This document shows positions 22,655-35,199 of a stretch of 64,000 nucleotides of DNA, one piece after another. The notes under the pieces are model-generated. The model was given only the letters and a program-made list of their open reading frames with translations, was not told the DNA's origin and made no database searches. Made by a program: the position numbers and the translations under genes. The DNA lies in NCBI GenBank assembly GCA_013180625.2, contig SNVD02013169.1, forward strand, positions 496,001 through 560,000, written 5' to 3'. The DNA is from Boswellia sacra (taxonomy: Eukaryota > Streptophyta > Magnoliopsida > Sapindales > Burseraceae). Within the stretch, counting starts at the first letter, position 1, and each line of letters begins with the position of its first letter.

Positions 22655-24840
22655 TCCTCAGCAGAAAGATTGATGGTTTGCCGCAGGCATCATGTGCAAC
22701 AACCTGTTGAAAAATTCTGCAATAATTTTAACTGCTTAAGCACACTAACCTTGTTAGACTTTTTGTACTTGTTTAGATTAACACAGCGATGATGTTTGAA
22801 GTTGTCATTGAGCTTTCTGGTGTAAACTTGAAAAGTTAGTAGGGCAGTGTTTTCACCCTGAACCTAGGTACTTTTTGTTGTCCGGATCATGCAATGGATA
22901 CTAGCTTTTTCATCTATGTTTCTAAAGGCTATCTGTCATTCTTCAGTCCTGAGTTTGCAGGAGGACAACTAAGGATTTTTGTTTTTAAATTCAATACTCT
23001 GATTAGGATGACAACTTCCATGGCCAAAGAAGTGAACAACTTGATTGGCTGGGTAGAAATTGTCTTTCTATAATGTGTTTTTGTTATTAGTTTATTAAAT
23101 TGTCAAATTGATGGGAATTCAGTTTGTATGTGGTTAAATTTGAAGCCTGACATTCGATATTCTTGGAATGTATGGGATTGAAAGACATTTCATATAGCGC
23201 AGGTGAAATATTCTAGTGCCTGAGAAAGGGGAGGCTGAGACATAACATGTGCATGGGAGACCTAGAACACATTTCATTTCTTTTTTATCAGTTCTGAATT
23301 TGCATCCTTGTATATGTGCTTCTGTGCATTTCTTTTTATTCTTTTCTTTTTCTTGTTATACTATTTTTCTTTCTTCTATTCCATATCTAATTGTTTATGC
23401 GCCGAGATTCTTTTCCTAAGCCGGTTTTGCATTGAAATACTTTACAATCCATCTTGCTTTGTATGACTTTCCTTTTTCGAATATCGGTTATCCATGCATG
23501 CTATCTTTTAATTTTGTTCATATTCAACTCCTTCAGTGGCATATGAACTGATTATCGTTGTGCGGCTGGAGGGGGTTGACATAAATTACTTTACTTGTGG
23601 ATCTAGTCTTCAGTTCTAAGCATTCTGCATAATGTGTTGAAAAACAGTGTCTTCTCCTTAAATATGGCATACAATGGCAGCAACTTTCTTATGGTATATC
23701 TGTGCTAAACTTTAAGGCCTGCCGTATGACCGGCATGCATACTGCATTTACTCATATATGCATCCCAAATTTTTTTTGAATTAAATTCAACTTTCATGTA
23801 TCTTTATTTGTATGATTTGAATTATCTGTTGTTCTATTTTTGTGGTTACTGTAAAAATGATTTTGGCTGTGGATGTAGTTAAGCAAATTGTAGCGTAGGA
23901 GGATGAGTGCTTCCATCTCAAAGCAGGTTGGTTCATCTTAACCAGATGTTAAAGGTATATAACAAGCCTTGAATTGCATGACAAGCTGCACACAAACATT
24001 CACGCTAGTTGATGAACACTTATTAATGGCGATGTGATTCAGTATGATGGTGACCTTCTGTACAGAAAATTTGCTGCTCGGAACGTTTTCCATATGACCC
24101 CCTAAAGTTTGTGGTCTTTCATTCAACCCATCAGTAATTTTGCAAGTTGCACAACTATCCAAACTAGTTTATTTGACTCCGTAATGAATTCTCAGAGTTT
24201 CTCTGTCTATCGACAAATAAAGGAGATCATTACAACCATTCATATTTTCATAACTACCAAAAAAATAGTTTCACCATTCCATAAACAAAATATATCTTCC
24301 TTCAATCTTGTACATACTTATCTATAAATTAAATAAAGGAGCTGTTAATATAATTTAGCAATTAATTAATTTTCGAAGTTGTACATCCCAAAAATTATCG
24401 GATCCTAACCATTACATTAAAAAAAAAAATCTCAATTAAATTCCATTCATATTTGCGTATACCATTTACAATCAAGTAGAGATTTCTTCTATTTAACCTA
24501 AAAAGTAAGTCCCATCAAAGATGTAACAATAAATAAAAATTCAAAAGATGTTTATGGCAATTATTTTTTCAAAATTTTCAAAAATATTTCAGCATGACTA
24601 GTATATAAAATGTAATATTATTGGACTAGATTATAATATTTTCTGAAATTTATAACATTTTTATCCAAAAAATTTATAAGCCTAACATTACTCAAAATTA
24701 AAGAGTTATTCACAATATAGTTCATATATATGATCACAATCATAAAATGATTTGTATGTTAATTATGACCCACAAAGAATACATTTTATCAGCCAAAAAC
24801 AAAAACACTCCTATTACCACAAAAATCCATGTAAACTGGC
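22655..24840. other. trihelix 3' UTR and gene-free spacer
   Basis: The first few hundred bases are T-rich 3' UTR-like DNA. The rest is AT-rich. Open stretches at 23938-24327 are short, on both strands, and have no recognisable product. Confidence 0.4.
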
Positions 24841-24864
24841 CACATATAATATGAAGAAAATATG

Positions 24865-26050
24865 ACTCTCTCTCTCTCTCTGTGCAAGCGCATGCATAAC
24901 CAAGACTCTTTTTAGTAGTCTTGTAATCTCTTCCAACGCTTCAGGAAGCGAAGGCCAAAAGGGTAATTTTCCATATCTCTCGACGTGTTTCGTTCACTGC
25001 AGCGACCGGATCGCTAGGTGGACTTGTGATGTGTGTTATACGTAAACTGTTTCTTTGGTATTGCTCTTATTTCGGATTATAAGTTGTTTTATTCAACACT
25101 CTCTTCTTTCATTTGTTGTTATAAACCCACTCTATATATCATCTATCTTTCTTGCTCATTATTGTTTCTTTCGATCTATCATCTTATTAATTTTCTCTTT
25201 CGATATCCCTTTTACAGGTTTGTTTTATTCATCTATATATATGAGTGTTATTTGATTACATTGAGTTTTATATGTAATAGGAGTTTTATATATAATAGGT
25301 GTAATGCCATGTTGATTTTATCTTTTTTTTTTTTTAATGAAATGAAGAATTTTAATTGTTTCATTGGAAATATTACAACTGTCTAAGACTGAATACTATT
25401 TTTAATTATCGGAAAAGCATTGTTAGTTTGAAGTAAAAGTAAAAGTTGGATTTATTATTACTTGTGGAGAAATCACTTCTATATATGGTTGTGTACAGTC
25501 TAACAATCTATTTTCAGAAGGTTTTATACTTTTTAAAAATATATTTTTCTCAGTCTTTGTAATATTGTTGGGATCTGGTTTCTTATCAATTTGATTATGG
25601 AGATTTTGTAGAGGTTTTGAATTGACTTAATATTCGGTTCTGTTTCGTTACTTTAGGCTAATAACTAGCGACAAATTTTGTATTTGTTAGCATTGTATTC
25701 GACTCATTTTCAAATTTAAATCCAATATTTACCTCTACTTAATTTGTCCCTAATTGACATTTACTGTGTAATGTTAGTTTCGTGTACTCCTCTCCATTTC
25801 TTAATCCAGATTGGTTTCTATGATGGCTATAAGGCTATTGCAGCTCTTTTCAATGATTTCAAGTACTTGATATTTGTTTCCTCGCAAGAATTTTCTACCA
25901 ATTTGACTCATTGTTTTGAGTGTTTTACCCTCATAGATTGGTTTATATATTAGTATATGAACTTCTGTGCATTGATTTGTTATGTAATCTGCTTATCATT
26001 TTATAAGACTTTGAAGATAATTTTTTTTTTAAATTTTCTCTGTATTTTCA
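24865..26050 (+). other. 5' leader and leader intron of the ADP/ATP carrier gene
   Basis: A CT run (24865-24881) and a GC-richer segment (24890-25030) suggest the transcription start region. CAG|GTTTGT at about 25218 and TTTTCAG at about 26050 bracket a T-rich stretch of about 830 bp that is probably a 5'-UTR intron, as is common in plant carrier genes. Boundaries are inferred. Confidence 0.45.
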
Positions 26051-26077
26051 GTGTTAAAATTTGAGTGATCAGAAGTA

Positions 26078-27701
26078 ATGGCTAAGAGGCAACAGAACCC
26101 AAGTGTTATGCAAAAGGTAGCTGGACAACTCTACCTCGGTTCCACTCTATCCCAAGATGTCCAAAACCGCTATGGAGTTGGAGCATTTCAAAAGCCTTCA
26201 GCAATACAAACAAGGCATTTTGTGTATGGAAGTTATTACAATTCAGTAATGCAGTGTCCCATGACACATACTTGCAAAGCCACCTTCGACCTCTCCTTGG
26301 TTTCAGCAACCGATTCACCTGTGCTTGTACAAGCCCCAAAAGAGAAAGGCTTCACCGGCTTCCTTATTGATTTTCTCATGGGTGGAGTCTCTGCAGCTGT
26401 CTCCAAAACTGCTGCTGCCCCTATTGAACGTGTGAAGCTCTTGATTCAAAACCAGGATGAGATGATCAAGGCTGGTCGGTTATCTCATCCCTACAAGGGA
26501 ATCACGGAATGTTTCAGCCGAACCGTGAAGGATGAGGGCATGGTATCATTGTGGAGAGGCAACACTGCTAATGTCATCCGTTATTTCCCCACTCAGGTTT
26601 CCCATTTCTTGGAGTGTCAGCTCTTTCATAGAATAAATATATATGTTGAGAATTTTCGAAACCATAAAATATAGCGAGATTAATAACATATGAAGCGGAA
26701 ATATTTAACTTGTTCGACATCACATAATAAAAAAATGTACTGGCTAGTCCAAGAAAGCAATTATCTCAGTTTTGAATACTTATTTTTTTTTGTTTTGTTT
26801 GATTTGTCATCCTTCAGGCTTTGAACTTTGCATTCAAGGATTACTTCAAGAGGCTCTTCAACTTCAAGAAGGACCGTGATGGTTATTGGAAGTGGTTCGC
26901 TGGTAACTTGGGATCTGGTGGTGCTGCTGGCGCTTCTTCCCTACTTTTCGTTTATTCCTTGGATTATGCTCGAACCCGCCTGGCTAATGATGCCAAGCAT
27001 GCAAAGCATGGAGGAGAAAGACAATTCAATGGATTGGTGGATGTCTATACAAAGACTATCAAAACAGATGGCATTCCAGGGCTCTACCGTGGATTCAACA
27101 TTTCATGTGTTGGCATCATTGTTTACCGTGGTCTCTACTTTGGCATGTATGACTCCTTGAAGCCAGTCATCCTCACAGGAAAACTTCAGGTTAGAAGCTT
27201 ATTAATTAATTGGCTAGTTTAATTGTTAAGATAACCTGATTTCCTTATCCAGTTCTTGCCAGATAGTTTAAGTGCTTTACTTTGCTATTCTTTTGTTAAA
27301 AAACATTTCAAGAATCGCTATCATTATCTGATAACTTAAACTTTTAGGTCAGCTGGCGTTTTAATAAAATGTTAACAATGGACAATTTATTTGAATGGTT
27401 TCAGGATAGCTTCTTTGCTAGCTTTGCTCTTGGTTGGGTAATCACCAATGGTGCTGGCCTGGCCTCCTATCCCATCGACACCGTTCGAAGAAGAATGATG
27501 ATGACATCAGGAGAAGCTGTTAAGTACAAGGGCTCAATGGATTGCTTCAATCAGATCCTCAAGAATGAGGGTGCCAAATCTCTCTTCAAGGGTGCTGGTG
27601 CAAACATCCTTCGTGCCATTGCTGGTGCTGGTGTGCTAGCAGGTTATGACAAACTTCAGGTGCTTGTGTTTGGAAAGAAGTATGGTTCTGGTGGAGCTTA
27701 A
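26078..27701 (+). CDS. AAC: mitochondrial ADP/ATP carrier protein
   Basis: Exchanges cytosolic ADP for matrix ATP across the inner mitochondrial membrane. Exons 26078-26596, 26818-27189 and 27405-27701 join in phase 0 to give 395 aa. The first ~80 residues are the plant-specific presequence. Three mitochondrial-carrier repeats follow, each with the P-x-D/E-x-x-[RK] signature (for example PIERVK in repeat 1 and PIDTVR in repeat 3). RRRMMM at residues 325-330 is the nucleotide-carrier hallmark specific to ADP/ATP carriers. Intron positions fit the reading frame exactly. A long leader intron is likely. A decayed partial copy lies about 5 kb downstream. Confidence 0.95.
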
Positions 27702-28704
27702 TCTAGGCACAGCTCTCTATCCTTTTCTACAGAGCTACAAATGGTGATGAAAATCTTTTAGTTCAATTTTGAGGACAGTTCAATTATTTTGAGAATGATC
27801 AGTCTGTTTACGGAAGGATTTTTCTCCTAGACATAATTTTTGTTTCTTTTCTTTCCCCAATTTCGGTGGTTGAAGTGGGTGTAATCTCAATTCATTGACT
27901 TTTAATTTATATAATTATCAAGGTTACTTTTTAGCATTCATTTTTTCCTCAAAATTTTTCTACAGATGTCTTGCATGCATGCGTCATGTTGTTGGTTTCT
28001 GTTATTGCCATGTTTATGGAAGTGTAATTAATAGTCTAGTACGCATAATCAGGCATATATCAGCACGCAGCCATACATTCATTCTCAAAATATCTAACAA
28101 TTCGGAACTTGCTCTTATGCATTTCTACATGTCTGCAAAGGATTTAATTAGCGAGCCCCCAATGAACAACTGAAAAAATTATGGACCCAATAATATTATA
28201 GACCCTATATATATGGCATTCTATAGCTAAAGGAATTGTCATAATACTGAAGACTCTGACAGAGTTGCTAAATACATTAATCTAGATATGCCAAAAACCA
28301 ACAATATTAATCCATATGCTAATCCAATATATAATATTATGATTATCCCATATTATTTTGTATATATTAATATAACAACCAATTCATATAAATTGATGAT
28401 AATATCTCAGTTTAAAGTAATGTTATATATAAAAAGAAAAATACAAAAAGAAAAAATAGTTAAACTACTATTTTAAGTTTTAATAAAATCCTATTTTGTT
28501 TTTATTGTTGTAAAAACATTAATATTTTATTATTTAACCAAGTTTTAGTATCACAATATCAAAATTATCTTTAGTTTCCTGAACACAAAGCCATGCCTTA
28601 ATATATATGATTTGGAATACTTTGCTAGATGATTAACTAATTATCTAACAATTATCCATAACGTTTGATAAAGTGTCAAACTATTGAATTGATTTATTGA
28701 TACT
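27702..28704. other. carrier 3' UTR and AT-rich spacer
   Basis: 3' UTR-like sequence runs to about 27900. After that nothing is recognised. Confidence 0.4.
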
Positions 28705-29910
28705 GTTGGGACAATGCCATGTGAATTGTCACGTTTTCAACTATGTGGCATTGTCATTGCTTTATTATCATTTTAGAGAAAATAAAGATCTTAATATTTT
28801 ATCTGTTATTTTCCTATTTCAACTGGACCAGTTAGGAAACTCTTAACTGCAGAATATTTTCATAATCTATTTTTAATCTTTGAAAAAATTTTTGTTTGAT
28901 TCTGCTTCGGGAAACATTCTTTTTCATTATTGATTTCTTTAAAGCAATTTTAGTTTCTTAAGCATTCGAGATTTGTAGATATGGAAAGATTTTGGAAATC
29001 ATACTGCTTCTGTTAGGAAGGACTTAACTGTCAGTTATTTTCAAGATGTTATTTCACTTTTGGAAAGTGTTTATTTTATCTTGTATTAGAAAAGATTATG
29101 ATCATGATTATTCATTGAATATCTTAAATGTGATTTACCTTTCCTTAACTTCAAGATATGCATATTATTTGATTGATATCAAAATGATCTTGAAGAATAC
29201 TTGCTAGATGAGTTCTAATATAAGAAGACGTCGACTTCATGTCCAGTTTAGGAGATTGAAAGATTACTTCTTATTATTCATTGATCTTTATCTCTTAAGT
29301 TACAAATCTTTTTTCAACAAGTACTGGATGTGCAACCTATATAAAGGAGACTTCATTCAAAGTTTAGGAATGAAAACTTTATTCAAGTATTTTATTGAGA
29401 GAGTGTTCAATACACATTTGTTTATGTTGAGTTTGTATCTTTGTTTATTTACCTTTTAGCTAAGTTCATGTTTTTTAGAGTTAGATCGTGGCTTGAGGGA
29501 TAATTGCTTTCATGAGTTTATAACTGGTATCGTGATTGTGTCTTTTTTAACTGGTATAATTACGATAGTCGTGACTGATAAAGTACAGACAACTTTGTTG
29601 AGTTTTATCTTTGTTGAGTAGTACTGTGAAAGTGTTTGACAGTCAAGAATGGTCTTGATTAGTTGGGTAGAGAAGTGCAACAAGATTAGGAAGTTGGTCT
29701 ACTAAGGTTGAAGTCGTTGGAGAGAGTGCATGGGTTACAAAGAATGGTGAGTGTGAGAGAGAAAGGGGATTTCTTCTACTATAAATCCAAGTAGTTTGTA
29801 ATCTGAAACAACTAAGTGGAACGCAGGGTTGGCTACCAATGAATGTCAGTTGATGTAGTCGAACCACGTAAAACTTTTCTGTGTAATTTTTATTTACGTA
29901 CTATTGTTAC
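28705..29910 (+). repeat. candidate copia LTR (SIRE/Maximus-like), low certainty
   Basis: The stretch begins TGTTGGGACAATGCC, a start common for long copia LTRs. It carries a TATA-like CTATATAAAGGAG near 29338 and ends in a plausible ...GTTACA near 29910. No target duplication is visible and no second LTR occurs, so boundaries and even the assignment are uncertain. No gene is seen in it. Confidence 0.35.
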
Positions 29911-30168
29911 ATTTGATATGTTTGTTGTAGTTCTGCCTTACGTAAGTGAGTCTATGCCCTCGCAACTTACAAATACACTTAATTAGTCTTAGATAAAAAA
30001 AATAGAATAAAATTTTATTAAAACTCAAAATTTCTCCAAAATTACTCCCGGGGGCTCCAAAGTGTATGACCATCGGCCAATAACAAACATTCGAACCCAA
30101 CACATTTTCCCGCCTTATAACAGAAACAAACGCCGCGAGTAAACCAAACTGAACCCAAAAAATCTCTG

Positions 30169-32169
30169 ATGAACATTCTCCATGGAATCAATATCACAAA
30201 GCCTCTCTTAAACCCTCTTTGTCGTTTGCTTCACACTCGCTCTCTTTCTCCTCACAAAGACAACCCTACCAATTGGAACACAACCCACGTTTTCGTTCTT
30301 CAAAACCCACTTCTTTCCTTGCTAGAAAAATGCAAGTCCTTGTCCCAATTGAAGCAAATCCAAGCCCTAATGACCATCACTGGCTTAATCTTAGATGGGT
30401 TAGCTTTAAGTCGCCTTATTGCCTTCTCTGCCATATCAGAGTCAAGGAATCTTGATTACTGTACCAAGATTTTGTTTAATTCAAAAAACCCTAATTTGTT
30501 TTCTTGGAATGTGGCGATTAGAGGGTGTTTAGAGGGTGAAAGGATCCGGGAAGCATTTGTTTTGTATGAGAAAATGTTGAGAAATGGTTGGTTGAGGCCT
30601 GATAATTATACTTACCCTTTGTTGTTCAAAGGTTGTGCTGGTTTGGGATTGAAGTTTGAGGGTCAGGAAGTTCTTGGGCATGTTTTGAAGCTGGGTTTTG
30701 ATGCGGATATCTATGTGCATAATGCTTTGATTCATATGTTGGTGTCCGGTGGTGAGCTGGAGTCGGCGCGTAAGGTGTTTGATGAAGGGTGTGTGAGGGA
30801 TTTGGTTTCTTGGAATTCTTTGATTAATGGATATGTTAGGAGTGGGTTCTCAGTTGAGGCGATAATGCTCTTTCGGGAAATGAAATTGGAGGGTGTTAAG
30901 CCGGATGAGGTGACGATGATTGGAGTGGTTTCATCGTGTGCTCAACTTGAGGATTTGAATCTTGGGAGAGAATTTCACAGGCATATTAAGGAAAGTGGAT
31001 TGAATTTGACAATTCCGCTTGCAAATGCACTTATGGATATGTATGTGAAGTGTGGGAAACTTGATTTAGCTGAAGCAATATTTAATAACATGGTGAACAA
31101 AACAATTGTGTCATGCACTACAATGATCGTGGGATATGCCAAATTTGGATTTTTGGATAAAGCTAGGAAGATTTTTTATGACTTGCGGGACAAGGATATT
31201 GTGCCATGGAATGCCATTATAGGAGGTTATGTTCAGGCCAAGCGTGGGAAGGAGGCTTTGGCTTTGTTTCATGAAATGCAAGCTAGCAATGTAAAGCCCG
31301 ATGGGGTGACCATGGTTCATTGCCTATCTGCTTGCTCACAACTAGGAGCACTTGATGTTGGGATATGGATTCACCAATTTATTGAAAAACATAACCTTTA
31401 TTTGAATGTTTCTCTAGGAACTGCATTGGTTGACATGTATGCCAAATGTGGGAATATATCAAAGGCTCTCCAAGTTTTTCATGAGATGCCAGAAAGAAAC
31501 TCTTTGACTTGGACAGCCATTATTGGAGGTCTAGCTCTTCATGGGAATGCACATGATGCTATATCTTACTTCTCAGAGATGGTTGACATCGGGTTGATAC
31601 CAGATGAGATCACTTTTCTTGGGGTTTTATCAGCATGTTGTCATGGAGGTTTGGTTGACGAGGGTCGTAAGTATTTTGCCCAAATGAAGTCCAAGTTCAA
31701 CATGTACCCCCAGCTTAAACACTACTCTTGCATGGTTGACCTTCTAGGTAGAGCTGGTCTATTAGAAGAGGCTGAACAGCTTATCAGAAGCATGCCAATA
31801 GAAGCAGATGCTGTGGTTTGGGGTGCATTGTTTTTTGCTTGTCGAATGCATGGAAATGTTTTGTTGGGACAAAGAGCAGCTTCAAAGCTACTTGAGTTAG
31901 ATCCTCATGATAGTGGAATCTATGTTTTGCTTGCCAACATGTACGGGGATGCAAATATGTGGGTGGAGGCTGGGAAGGTAAGGAAGATGATGAAGGAGAG
32001 AGGTGTAGAAAAGACTCCTGGTTGTAGCTCAATTGAGGTGAATGGCATTGTGAATGAGTTTATCATTAGAGATAAATCCCACCCTGAAGCTGAGCAGATT
32101 TATGACTGTTTAATTCAGCTATCAAAACAATTGGAGTTAGTTGGATATATAGCTGATGTTCCTGCTTAA
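30169..32169 (+). CDS. SLO1: PLS-class pentatricopeptide repeat protein, E/E+ type (SLO1-like)
   Basis: Intronless, 666 aa. The N-terminus is rich in Leu, Arg and Ser with almost no acid, as in mitochondrial presequences. From about residue 50 tandem PPR motifs of 31-36 residues follow (SWNSLINGYVRSG, VDMYAKCGNI and similar). The tail has the E motif (VVWGALFFACRMHGN, LELDPHDSG) and E+ motif (GCSSIEVNG, HPEAEQIYD) and stops just where a DYW domain would begin. The wording of the E region and several repeats matches Arabidopsis SLOW GROWTH 1 (At2g22410) as I remember it. SLO1 acts in C-to-U editing of mitochondrial nad4 and nad9 transcripts. Lacking DYW, it would need a deaminase partner. Class is certain; orthology is likely but should be tested. 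Confidence 0.9.
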   Translation: MNILHGINITKPLLNPLCRLLHTRSLSPHKDNPTNWNTTHVFVLQNPLLSLLEKCKSLSQLKQIQALMTITGLILDGLALSRLIAFSAISESRNLDYCTKILFNSKNPNLFSWNVAIRGCLEGERIREAFVLYEKMLRNGWLRPDNYTYPLLFKGCAGLGLKFEGQEVLGHVLKLGFDADIYVHNALIHMLVSGGELESARKVFDEGCVRDLVSWNSLINGYVRSGFSVEAIMLFREMKLEGVKPDEVTMIGVVSSCAQLEDLNLGREFHRHIKESGLNLTIPLANALMDMYVKCGKLDLAEAIFNNMVNKTIVSCTTMIVGYAKFGFLDKARKIFYDLRDKDIVPWNAIIGGYVQAKRGKEALALFHEMQASNVKPDGVTMVHCLSACSQLGALDVGIWIHQFIEKHNLYLNVSLGTALVDMYAKCGNISKALQVFHEMPERNSLTWTAIIGGLALHGNAHDAISYFSEMVDIGLIPDEITFLGVLSACCHGGLVDEGRKYFAQMKSKFNMYPQLKHYSCMVDLLGRAGLLEEAEQLIRSMPIEADAVVWGALFFACRMHGNVLLGQRAASKLLELDPHDSGIYVLLANMYGDANMWVEAGKVRKMMKERGVEKTPGCSSIEVNGIVNEFIIRDKSHPEAEQIYDCLIQLSKQLELVGYIADVPA

Positions 32170-32350
32170 GCAGATGATTTTTTGTTGGGCTTTGAGCTCA
32201 AAATCAATGGCATGCCATGCATAAAAATTTGTTGCAGATCTGCAATGACCCCTGCAGGGCAGCATAGCTACCTGTCATCTTTGATTGGTTACTTCAACAA
32301 TTTTTCCACTGTGTGAACCTCCTTGACCAATGTCTTTGCAAGCCTAATCA

Positions 32351-32730
32351 GTTCTGCTATTGATTTTCTAATGGGTGGAGTATCAGTTGGTCCAAAATGG
32401 TTGCTTAACTAGAGTTTTAGAAGATCCCAATCCAAAATCTGGATGGTATCCTAGAAGAGAAGAGAGATCAAGAATTTTCGGATCTTTCTTATAATGATTC
32501 TATAATTCAAAGTGCTAAGCTATGAGCGAAAATACTTGAAGAAAACCACTCCAATCCAGGTTCATTATCTAAGCTATTTACAGAAACACATCACAGGTTT
32601 TTATCAGTTCCTTCTATTTATTGTGTGCTCATTAGCATCTGGATTTCCCAGGCCTCAAATTTTGAAATACAAGGATACAAGAATGTCAATCTCTAAAATG
32701 ATGAACATTTCTGACAAGGAGCTGGAGAGC
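32351..32730 (+). pseudogene. decayed fragment of an ADP/ATP carrier gene
   Basis: TATTGATTTTCTAATGGG at 32359-32376 matches the intact carrier at about 26368 except for one base. The similarity continues with indels through the CCAAAA and ATCCAAAATCTGGATG segments. After a shortened intron-like gap, CAGGC...AATTTTG...CAAGGAT at about 32649-32675 matches the exon-2 acceptor region at 26815-26842. Keeping the intron position argues for a DNA duplicate rather than a retrocopy. It lies just after the PPR gene, probably within or beyond its 3' UTR. Confidence 0.65.
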
Positions 32731-35195
32731 TGAGGCCATCATATAAATAGAAGACTGTGCAGAATTGTAGGAAGAGAAAATAGATGGCTTGTTTTCTGTC
32801 CTAAAGACCTCCCAGTGAGTCGCTAATGGCCTTGACCGCATTATATTAGCTGTAATATTATTGTACATGTATTTCCACCAGAGACCGTGACTGCTATCTT
32901 CCAGGTTAAAATTGCTGATTACTTAAATCTCATAGTTAGTCATAATTTGGTAAAAAGAACAAGAAATGGTTAAATTGGCATCTATATAGTTTTATGTTAC
33001 CATTTTTCCTAAAAGATTTTGCTAAGGATGCTAATAAGTTGTTTTTGTACGGTAGTGGTGGCAACTGGAAAGTTGCAGATTCTTTTTTTTTTTTTTTAAA
33101 TAATAATAAATCAAGGCCATCTCTAGTACTAAATATCAAAGCTAGTCATTGATGTGACTGAGAGGCAATCAACTTCGGCTTCTTGTCATCTTCATCTCCT
33201 TCACAATCATCTCTATTTTGATCGAACTCTAGAATAGCCTCTGAGATATAATTGGCTGAATTCTACTAGGTCCGAGACATGTATAGATGTCAACTGGGCC
33301 GGTAAAAGTAACGACCTTTGCATCATATTCATCCCATTTGAAGTAGGGCACATGGGTTTGGTACTACCTACTTTTGTCATGTATTATCAAATTTTTTGTT
33401 TTTTTCTCCCTTTTCTTTCCTCAAAAACTACCAAAATTTCTTTTAAATAAATTGTCATGTAATTATTAGTATTAGCATATTGAGGCTTTTGGATCAAAAA
33501 ATTTAGGTTAATAATTCATTCTTCCAATCCGCGTTTAATAATGTGAACTCAATACAAGTCCAAATTATTATTCACGAGTTGTTGTTTGTTGTTGCAGTGC
33601 TAGATCTAATGACATCTCTAAGCCCCACTTAAATTCGCTGAATATTCTTCACTTTTTTTTTTCCCTTCTTTAAAGAAAGAATAACTTGAAGCGATGAACA
33701 TGAACGTGAACTCTCAAACACAAATGGAAAGCATTATCTTATTTGTTTTTCCAAGCAGAAAGGAAGCATTGTCTTTACCCTTTACCAAAGGAGAAAATGA
33801 ATAAAGAAATAAAGTGATACAAATATTTATACCCACAAACAAATGTAGATGACAACTCGGATGAATAGTAGGGTTAGCCGCAAATCAAAATTTTGCACCT
33901 TAAAAACTTGTAGAGACAAAAAGGAATGTGGGGGGCTCATGATTTGTCCTTCCTTGCACGCTAGGTTTTTGGTTTCAATTGATTCTCATTAGAATCGTCC
34001 ATGCACAATCATATTCATGTTCATGCTTGTGGGTTTGGTCTGGTTGCTTGTTTGTCAATTGTCGTCTGTCCCTCCCCCACATGCCTGACAGCCTTCGGCC
34101 CTTTTAGCGGCCGGGGCCAGAGCAGTGATTGATTGCTTGAGGCAGTTAGGCTTGGCAGGTGCTCAAAATCATTTGGAGAACAAAATTATAGCGATGCCAA
34201 AACACCTTTTTACGTGGTTCTCCAAGCATGCCTTGCTTGCATTCTCTTTTGAACCATTTGTTTGATGAATTGCCTGGGAGTGAAGCTATTATACCTTGTT
34301 TCTCTTTGATTGATCAACATTCATTGTACATATATGACACTTTAGAAGCCTTAGAGATCACATTTCTAATGTTAGAATTATATATAGGATTAAATTATTT
34401 GTTAAGAAGATATGGTTACCACAACAGCGGATATTTTTGTGTCTTCTATGAAAATTTTGGCACTTCTTATTTTACAGCATAATCATGCTCATTTCTGTCC
34501 AATAAAATAGTGATGCAAATACATTTTGTTAATTAGATGATCAAATATGATCAAAATATGTGTTGTTGAGGAAATTGTTTCACAAGATAGATTAATATGC
34601 ATGCACTTCAAAATCTATCACCAGACAAGCTATCATAGATGCTTTTGTAACCCACAAGTAATTGTTGTAAAGCAAACCTTCCAAGAAACTTTGGATACTC
34701 AAATGAATTAGAGATTTTATGATAAGAGCATGATGATGATTTCTAATCATATCCAATTAGGGTTGCTTTAAACAATAATGGCCCTCCATTAGTATATTGT
34801 TGTTTAGCATATTCATGTAGATAAGATTATATCACAAGCCAGCTAAGGGCCAAATCACATTTGATTTTCCTTTCTTTCCCTTTAATAAAATGTGATTCTG
34901 GCTAGCTAGTTGTAGCTTGATTCCCATCTAACCAAACTCTCAACTGACACCAACTTCCTTTTGATGGGTCAAGATGGCTTTGGTGATCACTTTTCACCTA
35001 TTATCACATGCCCTACTTTTTTTTTTCTTCTGATCACAAGCCAACCACTAACTCCCACTCCAACCACAATCCTAGTATTTGATTGTTTCAAGACAAGTAC
35101 ATGACCCCATTTTTCATTTTTTCGCACTCTTAACTTTCTAACTAGTTATCATTTTGTTGTGCTTTTGTGGGCATTCTTGGTCACTACTTTTGAAT
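32731..35195. other. gene-free spacer
   Basis: No gene is recognised. A short GC-rich patch (34088-34125) stands out from AT-rich surroundings, and a perfect 9-bp inverted repeat lies at 34173-34225. Short open stretches here have no coding character. Confidence 0.35.
34173..34225. repeat. short inverted repeat (possible hairpin)
   Basis: TTGGAGAAC at 34173-34181 and GTTCTCCAA at 34217-34225 are perfect complements with a 35-base loop. Function unknown; it does not match a microRNA that I recognise. Confidence 0.5.
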
Positions 35196-35199
35196 CAAT

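Noticed and set aside
25033..25386. 117-codon open frame upstream of the ADP/ATP carrier
   Set aside because: It is T-rich leader/intron sequence giving Phe, Leu, Ser and Tyr runs; composition artefact.
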